From Apricaphanius iberus (taxonomy: Eukaryota > Chordata > Actinopteri > Cyprinodontiformes > Aphaniidae), in NCBI GenBank assembly GCA_028564705.1, contig JAPXFQ010002465.1, forward strand, positions 1,612,001 to 1,676,000: 64,000 bases of DNA, written 5' to 3'. How positions within the stretch are numbered: position 1 is the first letter of the stretch; every line of letters starts with the position of its first letter. The notes beneath the pieces were generated by a model. That model was not told the origin of the DNA, made no database searches, and was given only the letters and a program-made list of their open reading frames with translations. The translations under genes and the position numbers were made by a program. Of this stretch, positions 13,201-22,887 are shown in pieces.

Positions 13201-15492
13201 ATACCTAATATAAAATATATAGGCACAACATGATGACATCATCAAAACGCACAGTTGTGGTAAGCCAGTATAGTAAAAGTCTCTTTTGATATATTAAATA
13301 AATTGATATAATCTCTACCTTGTGTCATTTATATCGTTCACTACTACCTGGGAGACTAGGCTGTCAATATATCAAAACTTCTTAAATATGGGAAAGGTAT
13401 TATTGAACATTTCTAAACATAAGCACAGTTTTCAAGTGGTTATGTTGTTTTCCAGTCTGGCTATGTTTGCTTGTACTAGTTTATTTTTAAAAATCCAATC
13501 AAATCTCCTCAGTTCTAAACTTTTAACATTTAGTTATAGAACATAACTAAAACTAATTAATTTCAGGAATTGAAAGGAAGCAATTCAAGAAAAAAGGTTC
13601 TTTGTTTAATGCTGATGAAGGTTTGAAAAGAAAGTCATATGCACATTTGTTTTTTCCTTGATTAAAGTGAAGGAAAAATTTACCAAACCATGACTTTCAT
13701 CCAACTAATAAATATTATTTAAAGCTATTCAGTGGGATTTAATTTGTGAAGACAAACCTGTTTCCGCCTTCATTTTGCCATTAGTAGCCAAGTGATCACC
13801 GCTGGTGTTTACCTTGGAGGAAGACTGGATGAGCTGCTCCTCTTCTTTACAGGAAGTAATCACAGGAATAACACACATCGGTTGCTCTTTATTGTCCTGT
13901 CAAGCAGAAATGGAGAGGAAGTTCCTGTTTTGTTAGATTACAGAGCAACAAATCGATCACATCAATGCTGGTTCAGAACTACTTTATAACTGAAACGGCT
14001 ACTGCACTGCTAAAGAAAGTAACTAGGTGCTAGACTGCCTGTTTGATGAACTATCTTGGTAATGTTGTAAGTGTGTGACAAATTTGTGACTAACAGGAGC
14101 TCCACATGCTGAATCATTTAGGATGTCAATCTGTCTACAAGGTAACAGCTTTACTCAGCATGTCTCTGTACATCTATCAGCTACGTGACTTCACCTATCG
14201 CCACATCCAAGCTAAGCGCTTTGTGGCGCAGAGTGGGAGGAAAGCCCTGATTTTTGCTTTGCATGGCAGAACAAACTACTGCTGCTTGCTTAGAAATACT
14301 CAAACATATTTGGTAACAATGCGGAAAAACAAAACAGTGATCACCATTAACCTACTCCAAGCAGTGAAGACCAGGCTAGGACTGGGCAATTATATCCATT
14401 TACCAACGTTTTCTTTTTATCAGACTATAATTTTTGGAGGAGGTAAGGAGGTAAAAGACTAACTTTAACATAAATACATAAAACCTAAATATTTCTGACT
14501 GGTTGAAGCCATTTCTCTGTTTTAAGTTCTTCATTTAAGAATAATGGTTATTAGGGTGGCCTCATCTGTGCTTTTAGATTTCCCATTTTAGAGAATACAA
14601 GAAAAAAAAACATTCATTGTCCTACAGAAAGGAAACTTGGGTACAGCAGCTTTAAAGTGACAGGCAATCTAAGCATATAGATTCACATGAGAATATAGGA
14701 AACATAGCGTACTGTACAGTTAAGGATAAACAGGATACAATTAAAACACTAGTGTCTGTTAAATAATAGAATACTCTGATTCAGTAAAATGTACGTTTAC
14801 TGAATGTACAGGAGTCTGTGTGCATTAGAAAAACAACAGGATATTTACAAGAAGGGAAACTAAAATTGGGCAAATAAAAGCAGGGGTGAGTTTGTCTGTT
14901 TTTCCCTCCACATCCTCTGAAAGCTGAGATTCTTTCTCGAAGAATGTCGGCCTCAAGGCCCACTGCCCTGCATGTTTTCCATGTTTCCGATCAGACTGAC
15001 CTGCAGGGTGTTTTGACAGAGCTCTACCAGGCCCTGGATCAGGTAGTACTTGGCCTCAGCCTGCAGCTCCTGGACAGCCTGGCGACCTGCCGGTAAGGTG
15101 ATGGTACCTTCACGCAGGTAATTCAGGATAGTGTTGAAGTGTTTCCCGCTGCGGTCGATCAGGATCCAACCTGAAAAGAAAAAGACTCTGTTAACCAAAC
15201 GTGTTCTCAGTCTGCTGCAGGCCAACCTCCCATTCAGCCTCTAACCTTCCTTATCAGTGAAGACTTCTTTCTTCCCACTGAACATGGCTCTCAGCAGGGA
15301 GCTCTGCCTCGTGAGGACCTGCAGAGGGGTGAAGAACAGCATCCCTCCAACGTTGAGTCGGACATACTTGTTGCCCAAACCTACGGCTTCTCGGGAGGCG
15401 CAGGTTTTGGTCTTGGGACAAACCATGAGGGGATGAGGATGGGTGGGATCATCCTGGCTATGATGCTGCGGTAGGCAGCGGTCCCCGGACAT
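7279..15492 (-). CDS. tnfaip1: TNFAIP1/BACURD2 (BTB-domain Cullin-3 adaptor)
   Basis: Six coding exons on the minus strand, all with GT-AG junctions: 15492-15246, 15170-15001, 13896-13813, 12857-12805, 12664-12469, 7509-7279 (stop TGA at 7279-7281). The total is 981 bp, 326 aa, against about 316 in human. The start reads MSGDRCL. Residues ~42-140 are the BTB/POZ (KCTD T1-type) domain, beginning KYVRLNVGG and including [14 protein letters not shown]-terminal blocks include [29 protein letters not shown] and [14 protein letters not shown], the reported PCNA-binding motif, which spans the last intron. The end is [18 protein letters not shown], so the short tail of the human protein is absent. 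The family adapts substrates such as RhoA to Cullin-3 ubiquitin ligase. The choice of TNFAIP1 over KCTD10/KCTD13 rests on sequence plus head-to-head ift20. Confidence 0.93.
7597..8572. repeat. hAT-like terminal sequences in tnfaip1 last intron
   Basis: The left end TAGGGGTGGGCCATTAATC (7597) and the right end CGGTATACCGCCCAGGCCCA (8551-8571) both resemble ends of fish hAT elements. No matching 8-bp flanking repeat was found, so this may be two different truncated elements rather than one. No coding sequence is recognised between them. Confidence 0.3.
9195..10577 (+). mobile_element. L2-like LINE, 5'-truncated, in tnfaip1 intron
   Basis: The RT domain is largely readable at 9195-9720: [13 protein letters not shown], then [11 protein letters not shown], then a degraded palm motif [14 protein letters not shown] (an L2-type element would have D-x-S-x-AFD), then [17 protein letters not shown]. 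The second part (9753-10061) holds [32 protein letters not shown] and [10 protein letters not shown]. The YxDD region between them is deleted. The 3' end, at 10555-10577, is the L2-type ...CTTCACAAATAAAATTGCCTTGCC. Confidence 0.85.
10930..11150 (-). pseudogene. Transposase-like relic (QLDIHV...VQSRYFG family)
   Basis: Reverse-complement translation gives [20 protein letters not shown], then, after a one-base frame change, [20 protein letters not shown]. This matches the pattern I know from a multi-copy fish transposase-like protein in which FDESLN is followed by KQLDVHVRYW and SRYLGSQFMGHA. The Glu of FDES is lost (FDSLN). I infer an RNase H-fold, hAT-related transposase relic; the family name is not certain. 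Confidence 0.45.
11650..11797 (+). repeat. L2-like LINE 3' tail fragment
   Basis: The segment matches the 3' untranslated end of the L2-like element at 10300-10577: CTTTACTGATTCTATGTTTT, GCACATTGAATTGCC, and CTATACAAGTAAAATTGCC. No coding part remains. Confidence 0.65.
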
Positions 15493-15499
15493 GTCCCTC

Positions 15500-16290
15500 T
15501 GGAGGTAGATGACTACCCTGCAGACGGAGGTTTGGAGGTCCCCCGCCGTGGTGACAACTACTGCAACCTCTCACTGATCCAGATCATTACTAAAGAAGCA
15601 AACAGAAAACAGGAGCAGGCTGAAGGTTGAAATGAAACAAGAGGCTCATAACCCAATGATCAGAACTTCTTGATCCTGTCTCCAGGCAGGACGCATGTCC
15701 AGCCTTCTAACATTCCCCTCTCTGCATCACAGTAGGAATTTTAGCCAAAATAACTGCTCAGATTTGATCTTTAAACGAAGTAAAAGGGGAATTCCTTGGC
15801 CGGAGTGTTTGATAGGAATCAGGAGAAACACATAAGCCTTATAGGGATTTAAAAATAGTCCGAAACATAATGAGCCACAAATTCTAAGACAACATGAGAC
15901 TCAACTTGTAACAAATAGAAAACGAGAACGCTGAAACCTCTTCATCACAACTATACAGTAAAGGAAATATATGCCCCTCTCACAGACTTCTTTAGTCTGT
16001 TTTTCTTTCTTTTTTTTTATAAATCTTTGAGGAATTCCTGTGGGTCTTTTTCACACGGATATTATGGAGATGGAAAATACAGCTGGATGATTAACATGTA
16101 GCTGAAGATCTGCTTTTCTGCAAGTTCAACTAAATGTTGTGATAATGCTCCTCACTGAAGGACAGGCGGATTATCAAGATTTAACTGTAAAACAAAAACA
16201 ATCCCAAAGACTTCTGGGAATCTTTTCTGTAGACTGCCCCTGTCATTTTATACGTATAGTATGATAAATGTGCCATAAAAATAACAATAT
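15500..16290. other. Upstream flank/intron of tnfaip1, no recognisable gene
   Basis: The segment lies between the first coding exon and the inferred non-coding first exon near 18455. It probably includes a little 5' UTR next to 15492. A 3' splice site such as ...GGATCAG near 15575 is possible but cannot be fixed by hand. The rest is AT-rich with nothing identifiable. Confidence 0.35.
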
Positions 16291-16299
16291 TTTACAAAA

Positions 16300-16400
16300 A
16301 GAGCATCACGCCGTCAAAAGCGGTGGTGGTAGTGTGATGGTCTGGGCCTGCTGGACCACTTCAGAATCAGGACAACGTTTTCAATCAGGAGTTTTTCCTC
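16300..16400 (+). pseudogene. Tc1-like transposase scrap
   Basis: Reading with one frame change gives HHAVKSGGGSVMVWACWTTS, the KxGGGSVMVWG block that precedes the second catalytic Asp of Tc1 transposases. Only about 100 bp survives, with no inverted repeats nearby. Confidence 0.6.
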
Positions 16401-16450
16401 TCTACTAGAAAGTCCTGAAGTAGTCCATTAATATCACGTTAACCTGGATT

Positions 16451-17751
16451 CAGAGGTGGGTAGTTAGCCAAAAAATGGAATCCAGTCAAAGCATCTCTAC
16501 TTCAACATACGTTTGCTTAAGTAAAAGTACAAAGAGGTAATCTAAAAAAAAATATTGAGTAAAAAAAGTATTTAATGAAAAGACTACTCAAGTATTGAGT
16601 ATTCCTACTATAGTCGGGGTGTGTGTGTGTGTGTGTGTGGGGGGGGGGGTCTTTCTCTCAGGTTCTTGGGGTTTTGAGAGAGCTTGATAGTGTAAAATTG
16701 GTTGTAATGGTGTCTGGGTGGGTGATTTTACTGCCCATAGCGTCTATGGAGAAGCTTTCATAGGGATGCAAAAGTCTGATGGTAGAAGAATTTTTTGATA
16801 GAAATGATTTTATTATTTTGAATGATGGTAGCCCAACACGGATTAATGTTAATAGAAATAAGACTTCTAGCCTTGATCTTACTTTTACATGTCCGAATAG
16901 CAGAGTGGAAAGTCTTGGATAAAGACAAAGTTGGTAGTGATCACTTTCCTGATAATTATTTTTAATAAAACACTGGAGACATGATCTTTGGAGAGCGCGC
17001 AGAGATTTTACTTTTCTCGAGCGGATTGGAATAAGTTGAAGGTGGGTACTACTGAAGAGATGATGTATGTGACTAGTGATGGTTCCAATGATGAGATGTG
17101 TGATGCATTATATGCTATAATGATCAATTATTAGAATTATTAGAATTATAATCTCCAAGTACGAGATTGCAATGCGACCAAGTAATTGTTCTATGGTGGA
17201 ATAAGGGTTGTAATGTAGCTGTAAAAATCAGACTGAACTAAATGTTACAGAGCTTTGGTTCAGAAAAACTGTGAAGAAAGCAAAAAAAGAAATGTTGAAG
17301 GATGTATTGTAGTACACTGGATCCTGAAATGCCAGTCAAGAAAGTTTGGTCAAGGATCTATAGGATGGTGGGGGAAAAACTAAGATTTCTATGCCAGTTT
17401 TAAAGAATGGTGACATGGAGGCTAATTGTAGTAGAGATAAAGCTGATATGTGTGTAGATGTATTTCATCCATACTAGTGTAATGCATTTAAATGAAAATA
17501 CTTCAAGATAAGGATTTTCTAAGCAATTATTAGGTGAGATTAAAAATTAGATTAATTTGATTGATTAATTAATTACAGTTCATAATTAATTAATCTCAAA
17601 TTTGTTTTAATCTCATGACAGCACTAAAAAAATATTTCTCAAGAATAAGTAAAACATACAGTCCAGTAAAACTACTCCAAAAGTGCATTAAAAAGAAAGT
17701 TACAACATTAAATGTAACTGAGTATATGTAACTAGTTACTACCTACCTCTG
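16451..17751. mobile_element. hAT-like element enclosing a LINE fragment
   Basis: The left end CAGAGGTGGGTAGTTAG (16451) and the right end, complement of CAGAGGTAGGTAGTAACTAG (17751 inwards), form inverted ends. They are flanked by CCTGGATT (16443-16450) and CTTGGATT (17752-17759), an 8-bp target duplication with one change. Between the arms lies a (GT)n run at 16619-16639 and about 0.8 kb of LINE ORF2. No hAT transposase is present. Confidence 0.7.
16690..17470 (+). pseudogene. I/Jockey-type LINE endonuclease fragment
   Basis: The translation gives VGDFTAHS (from the DFNAH motif), GRRIFDRNDFIILNDGSPTR, SSLDLTFTCP and SDHF (partial), the ordered motifs of the Jockey/I-type endonuclease. FSRADWNKL and CYRALVQKNCEESKK follow, resembling the linker before the reverse transcriptase. 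It has many stops and is enclosed by hAT-like arms. Confidence 0.7.
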
Positions 17752-18454
17752 CTTGGATTATACAGCAGGACAGTGAAGCTCGGCAGCAGGTCCACTTGTT
17801 GGAGCCTAAAATTTTATTTTTTATTTAAGTTTTAATGAAGTTTTTGGGCTGTAAAAACAGACTGATCATGTTAGATAAAAAAAAAAACGTCTGCGAAGAA
17901 GTCTGGGCCAAAATTCCTTTACAGAGACATAAAAGACTCGCTATCAGCCATGGTGGTTTGATTAGATTCATTCTCTCAATAAATGACATCATATTTTAAA
18001 ATCTGCTTTTTGGATTTAATCAAGTATCCTTGATAGTACAATTAGTTTGATGATCAGAAATATATTCAAATTTTAATCGCACACATGTTAAGAGTTAGGG
18101 ACTGCTGCATAACATTGAACAGAGGGAAACTACAGCGAACTGGGTCACTTGTGCTGAAATCACTACGTTTGTTTTCCTCCTTTCCGCCGTCCAAACTTCT
18201 CTCGGAGCTTTGCTAACTTTAGCTTCCCGTGTTAGCGGCTAACTCCACTGCTAAGGCAGCCGGACAGAAACTGACCTCTCGGTACTGAACACACCCGAAT
18301 AGACAGAAACTGCACTGACACCAACCAAGGTTCGGTTGTCTTCCGCATATATCTTATTTCGTAAAAAAAAAGGGACGAAGAAAAAAACTTGTCAAGTAAT
18401 TCTTCACAGAAGGTGGCTAGTCGTTAGCACGTACAGCGGCGAACCCTAGCTTAC

Positions 18455-18600
18455 CTTAAACCCGATGGACTCTCCCGGTACTTTCCGTCCACTCTGGGCT
18501 AGTTGTTCGGTTCCTCAGGTTATGTTAAAAACGTCCAAATTTCGCAAATGTTTTTAGTTCTTGACGTCTTCGTCTTCCTCTGGTATTATATTTGTGGCGG
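18455..18600 (-). other. tnfaip1: Inferred non-coding first exon of tnfaip1
   Basis: Reverse complement shows a strong 5' splice site, TTTAAG|GTAAGC, with the exon ending at 18455. The mammalian gene also starts with a non-coding exon. The exon start is not visible; 18600 is a guess. A TGACGTC half-CRE occurs at 18562-18568. This is inference from the splice site and position only. Confidence 0.45.
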
Positions 18601-19670
18601 CTTTAAAACAGCGTAAGGGTGCTTTACCGCCACCTACAGGAAAGACGTGTGGGACATTAATAAATAGAAAAATCAACTTTGTTACACAAACGTGTTTTTT
18701 TTAAAACCAATGTTAAACTAGCCGTCGTTTATAAGACAAAAGAAAACCCACATTACCCCCCCTTAAATGTTAAGATGATATATGTTTGACTGTTTTTTGG
18801 CTGTTTTTCAACATGAGCAGGAGGACTTTTCCAAATACATATGTATTAGTGGTGCTTTTTTTCTCCTTGTATTCTTGCTATACTTTCTATGTTCCATGAT
18901 GAGGGTTTTGACTTCTGCTCTGCATACTGAAAGTTTTATATTTATTGTATTCACTTTAAGTGATCATTTTGCTGACAATTCAACATCAGCAGGTCTTACT
19001 TTATTAGAATGCATTAATATTATGCAAATATCACACAGTGGTACCAAGTTGTCTTGGCTGCCTTCTTGAGAGAGATCTAAGGAGGAAAATGTCACTTGCA
19101 TATATTCAAATGTCACACAAATCCCACAAATAGAACACACACGCACACATAATATATATATGATTTTTAAGTTTGATTTTAATCCCCATCGTACCCTATC
19201 ATTTATCTGTTACTGGCCCTTTTAAAACCAATACATCTAAAAATGAAACAGTCTTTTCAACAGCTCTTTGAAAGAAAGAGACACAACACACCCATCTTAT
19301 TTAAAATAACAATAACTTCTAAGTTGCACCCACTATAACCAATTTTTCTTCTGATGAAAGTAATAGTCATATTCTGCAGGGTAAAACGCAGTTGTCAGCT
19401 CTCAGCCTCAGGCTATGGAATCAGCTTCCATCCTCTAGCTGATTTTTCTTGTACTCATCTTCATACAAAGCTTTATATTATTATTTTTTCTTCCATATTC
19501 TTTAGAAGTTTATTTCAATCAGTTACTCCAAATCCACAGCAAATCTCACCTGATCACACTTTACATAAAGAAATCAAACATTTAGTAGCGTAGCTACTGG
19601 CCCGTCTCACTTTGGCCCTAGTGTTTGGTTTCCTAGGCAGCAGGTGGGGGCGGAGCCTATCTGCTGGACT
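18600..19670. promoter_or_regulatory. Putative bidirectional promoter region tnfaip1/ift20
   Basis: About 1 kb separates the inferred first exons of two divergently transcribed genes. A GC box GGGGGCGGAGCC lies at 19645-19656 next to the ift20 side, and a TGACGTC motif lies on the tnfaip1 side. The middle (18750-19600) is AT-rich and shows no gene; frames there look random. Shared control is inferred from the head-to-head arrangement, which is also found in mammals. Confidence 0.5.
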
Positions 19671-19733
19671 ACTTGTTCTGCCACATCACAACACAAGGAG
19701 ACCGCTCTCCCGCAGCAATAACGGTACAAAGAG
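19670..19733 (+). other. ift20: Inferred non-coding first exon of ift20
   Basis: A 5' splice site reading AAAGAG|GTAAAA ends a GC-richer stretch at 19733, 77 bp after the GC box. The next ift20 exon begins at 22877 with the ATG only 11 bases in, so an upstream 5'-UTR exon is required. The exon start is not determined. Confidence 0.4.
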
Positions 19734-20290
19734 GTAAAATACGCAGAATTACGTCCACTACACTGGTAGCTAGAGGCTAACTTAAATGAACTACCGAATG
19801 AAGTTGAATATGTTTTAATAAGAAAGGTTATTTGCCCGAGTCATGTTGCTGTTGTACACGGTTAGCTTCACGTAGCTAGCTAGCGAACTGCTAAGAAGTT
19901 CTGGCAAAGATGAGAAGAACTCAGAACTCGGTCAGTTTCTAGATGTGATTACATTCCTGTGTCGTCGGAAGGGAAGGAGGGAACAATTAACGCTGGAGTA
20001 TACAATCTGAAGTTTGTGAGATATTATTAGGAGTTTGCTCATGTAATTATTAGTAAGATTTACTGTGGCGGATCATTGGTCAGTTTCTATACATGTTCAT
20101 TATGTGGAAACAGACGCCGTCACAGCGTGTGTCCATCTCAGCAGGGTCCATGTCTAGAAGACTGGTAGTAGATCTGCCATCATTCATTTACTACACCCTA
20201 TAGTGAGCATCCCAGCTGTTTAAAGAGCTGTTCACTGCTTTTAGGGGATTTGGACTACTCTGGATCAGGTAGAGCTAAAGCACTAAGAAG

Positions 20291-20640
20291 TAGGGATGCA
20301 CTGATACTGGTATTGGGTATCAGGCCGATATCATTCTAATGTACCTGTACCGGTTAGTTAACCGATCCCATAAAATTATACTTAAAATGTTGAAAGTCTA
20401 CAATAATTACACAGATTTCTTTTTTTTTTCACTTAAATGTTAGTTTTGTGATCATTTTGATTAATATTTTCAATTTAATTCACCATTAGTTTTTTGTCAA
20501 GCAGAGAAGAAAGTAAAACCATTGCATTTTTCTTTTGTGTTGTTGAAGCATCAGTATTAGTACCCTGTATCAGAAAGAACTTAGATCCAAGTATTGGTAT
20601 CGTAACTGTTTGAAAAAAGTGGTAACGTTACATGAACTGA
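20291..20640. repeat. Miniature element, GGGATGCA-type ends (copy 1)
   Basis: The segment begins AGTAGGGATGCACTGATACTG and contains the blocks GGTATCAGGCCGATATC, GTATTGGTATCGTAAC and CATTTTTCTTTTGTGTTGTTG. The same order of blocks occurs at about 54690-55070, so this is a dispersed non-coding family, probably hAT-derived. The 3' end is decayed. Confidence 0.55.
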
Positions 20641-20871
20641 ATTATTATCCGGTGCTGACAGATCCTTTAAATCTATTTTATTATTGGTCCATTGTCTGTA
20701 CAAGAAGAGAAAAGCAAAAAAAAAAATAAAATAAAGGATCTTAAAAGCATCTTGGCAGAAAACTACTTGTAGTTGTTAAACCTGGAATCAGTTATTCAAC
20801 AGGAATTAGATATTATTTGGAACAAAGCCTGGGACGTGTTTAATATCTATCCATCCAAGATCTGAAATCTA

Positions 20872-22521
20872 CAGTCAGGTCCATAAATATTGGGACATGG
20901 ACACAATGCTAACATTTTTGGCTCTATACACCACCACAATGGATATCAAATGAAACTAACAAGATGTGCTTTAACTGCAGACTGTCAGCTTTTATTTGAG
21001 GGTATTTACATCCAAATCAGGTGAACGGTGTAGGAATTACAACAGTTTGCATATGGGCCTCCCACTTGTTAAGGGACCAAAAGTAATGGAATAATTGGTT
21101 TCTCAGCTGTTCCATGGCCAGGTGTGTGTTATTCCCTCATTATCCCAATTAAAATGAGCAGATAAAAGGTCCAGAGTTCATTTCAAGTGTGCTATTTGCA
21201 TTTGGAATCTGTTGCTGTCAACTGTCAAGATGAGATCCAAAGAGCTGTCACTATCAGTGAAGCAAGCCATCATTAGGCTGAAAAAACAAAAGAAACCTAT
21301 CAGAGAGATAGCAAAAACATTAGGCGTGGCCAAAACAACAGTTTGGAACATTCTCAAAAAGAAGGAACGCACCGGTGAGCTCAGCAACACCAAAAGACCC
21401 CGAAGACCACGGAAAACCACTGTAGTGGATGACCGAAGAATCCTTTCCCTGGTGAAGAAAACACCCTTCACAACAGTTGGCCAGATCAAGAACACTCTCC
21501 AGGAAGTAGGTGTATCTGTGTCAAAGTCAACAATCAAGAGAAGACTCCACCAGTGTGAATACAGAGTGTTCACCACAAGATGTAAACCATTGGTGAGCCC
21601 CAAAAACAGGAAGGCCAGATTAGAGTTTGCCAAACAACATCTAAAAAAAGTCTTCACAGTTCTGGAACACCATCCTATGGACAGATGAGACCGAGATCAA
21701 CTTGTACCAGAGTGATGGGAAGAGAAGAGTGTGGAGACAGAAAGGAACTGCTCATGATCCTAAGCATACCACTTCATCAGTGAAGCATGGTGCTGGAAGT
21801 GTCATGGTGTGGGAATGTATGGCTGCCAGTGGAACTGGTTCTCTTGTATTTATTGATGATGTGACTGCTGACAAAAGCAGCACGATGATTTCTGAAGTGT
21901 TTCTGGCAATATTATCTGCTCATATTCAGCCAAATGCCTCAGAACTCATTGGACGGTGCTTCACAGTGCAGATGGACAATGACCCAAAGCATACTGCAAA
22001 AGCAACCAAAGAGTTTTTGAAGGGAAAGAAGTGGACTGTTTTGCAATGGCCAAGTCAATCACCAGACCTGAATCCGATTGAGCATGCATTTCACTTGCTG
22101 AAGACAAAACTGAAGGGAAAATGCCCCAGGAACAAGCAGGAACTGAATACTGTTGCAGTAGAGGCCTGGCAGAGCATCACCAGGGATGAAACCCAATGTC
22201 TGGTGATGTCTATGTGGTCCAGACTTCAGGCTGTAATTGACTGCAAAGGATTTGCAACCAAGTATTGAAATGTATAAGTTTGATTTATGCTTCTTATTCT
22301 GTTCCATTACTTTTGGTCCTTTAACAAGTGGGAGGCACATATGCAAACTGTTGTAATTCCTACACTGTTCACCTGATTTGGATGTAAATACCGTCAAATA
22401 AAATCTGACAGTCTGCAGTTAAAGCACATCTTGTTAGTTTCCTTTGATATCCATTGTGGTGGTGTATAGAGCCAAAAATGTTAGCATTGTGTCCATGTCC
22501 CAATATTTATGGACCTGACTG
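20872..22521 (+). mobile_element. Tc1/mariner element, nearly complete (copy B)
   Basis: The 1650-bp element has long inverted repeats (at least 150 bp) beginning CAGTCAGGTCCATAAATATT on both ends and is flanked by TA on each side (20870-20871, 22522-22523). It lies in the inferred first intron of ift20 and encodes one transposase split by a single frameshift. The matching relic at 1-629 shows the family has more than one copy in the region. Confidence 0.93.
21212..22268 (+). pseudogene. Tc1 transposase, single frameshift
   Basis: The N-terminal frame (21212-21657) carries paired helix-turn-helix DNA-binding domains: SVKQAIIRLKKQKKPIREIA, TVWNILKKK, then a GRPR-like RPRRPRK hook. The frame is lost at a seven-A run near 21642-21649. 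The remaining protein continues at WTDE (21679) and in the frame 21702-22268, with MDNDPKHT and SPDLNPIEH completing the DD34E triad. It ends DCKGFATKY and stop. Apart from the extra A no other break was seen, so the copy is young or recently mobilised in trans. Confidence 0.9.
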
Positions 22522-22887
22522 TAGTTGGGTGAGTTACAGGTTCAGGAGGAAACTTCAGACTTCTCTCTCCTTATGTCTTCAGACGAAGGAGGAGACCAGC
22601 TCCATGTCATTCTGTGGGATTCCAAGGCATTCCCAGACAGGGACAGATACGTACCACCTCAACTGGGAGACATTTTCACTTTCCTTTTGAAAACAAATCA
22701 ATGTGGCTTCAAGTTGTTTGGCAGCGAGTTCAGGGTTAACGTGTTTTGGATACAGCTCCATATAAAGTGGTGTAACTGCTGAAAAGCTGTAGCTCTACCA
22801 TTCCTGTGTTTGTCATTCATTCAAAAAAAGTTTCTCTCTTCTTCCCTCCTCGTTCTGGATGTGTGGTGTGTGACAGGCCCTGAGGCC

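Noticed and set aside
21640..21650. Programmed -1 frameshifting at the A-run in the Tc1 transposase
   Set aside because: The frame relation needs a +1 shift; a -1 slip would not restore the catalytic domain.
21178..21657. 159-aa minus-strand frame with hydrophobic stretches
   Set aside because: It is the exact antisense of the Tc1 transposase N-terminal half.
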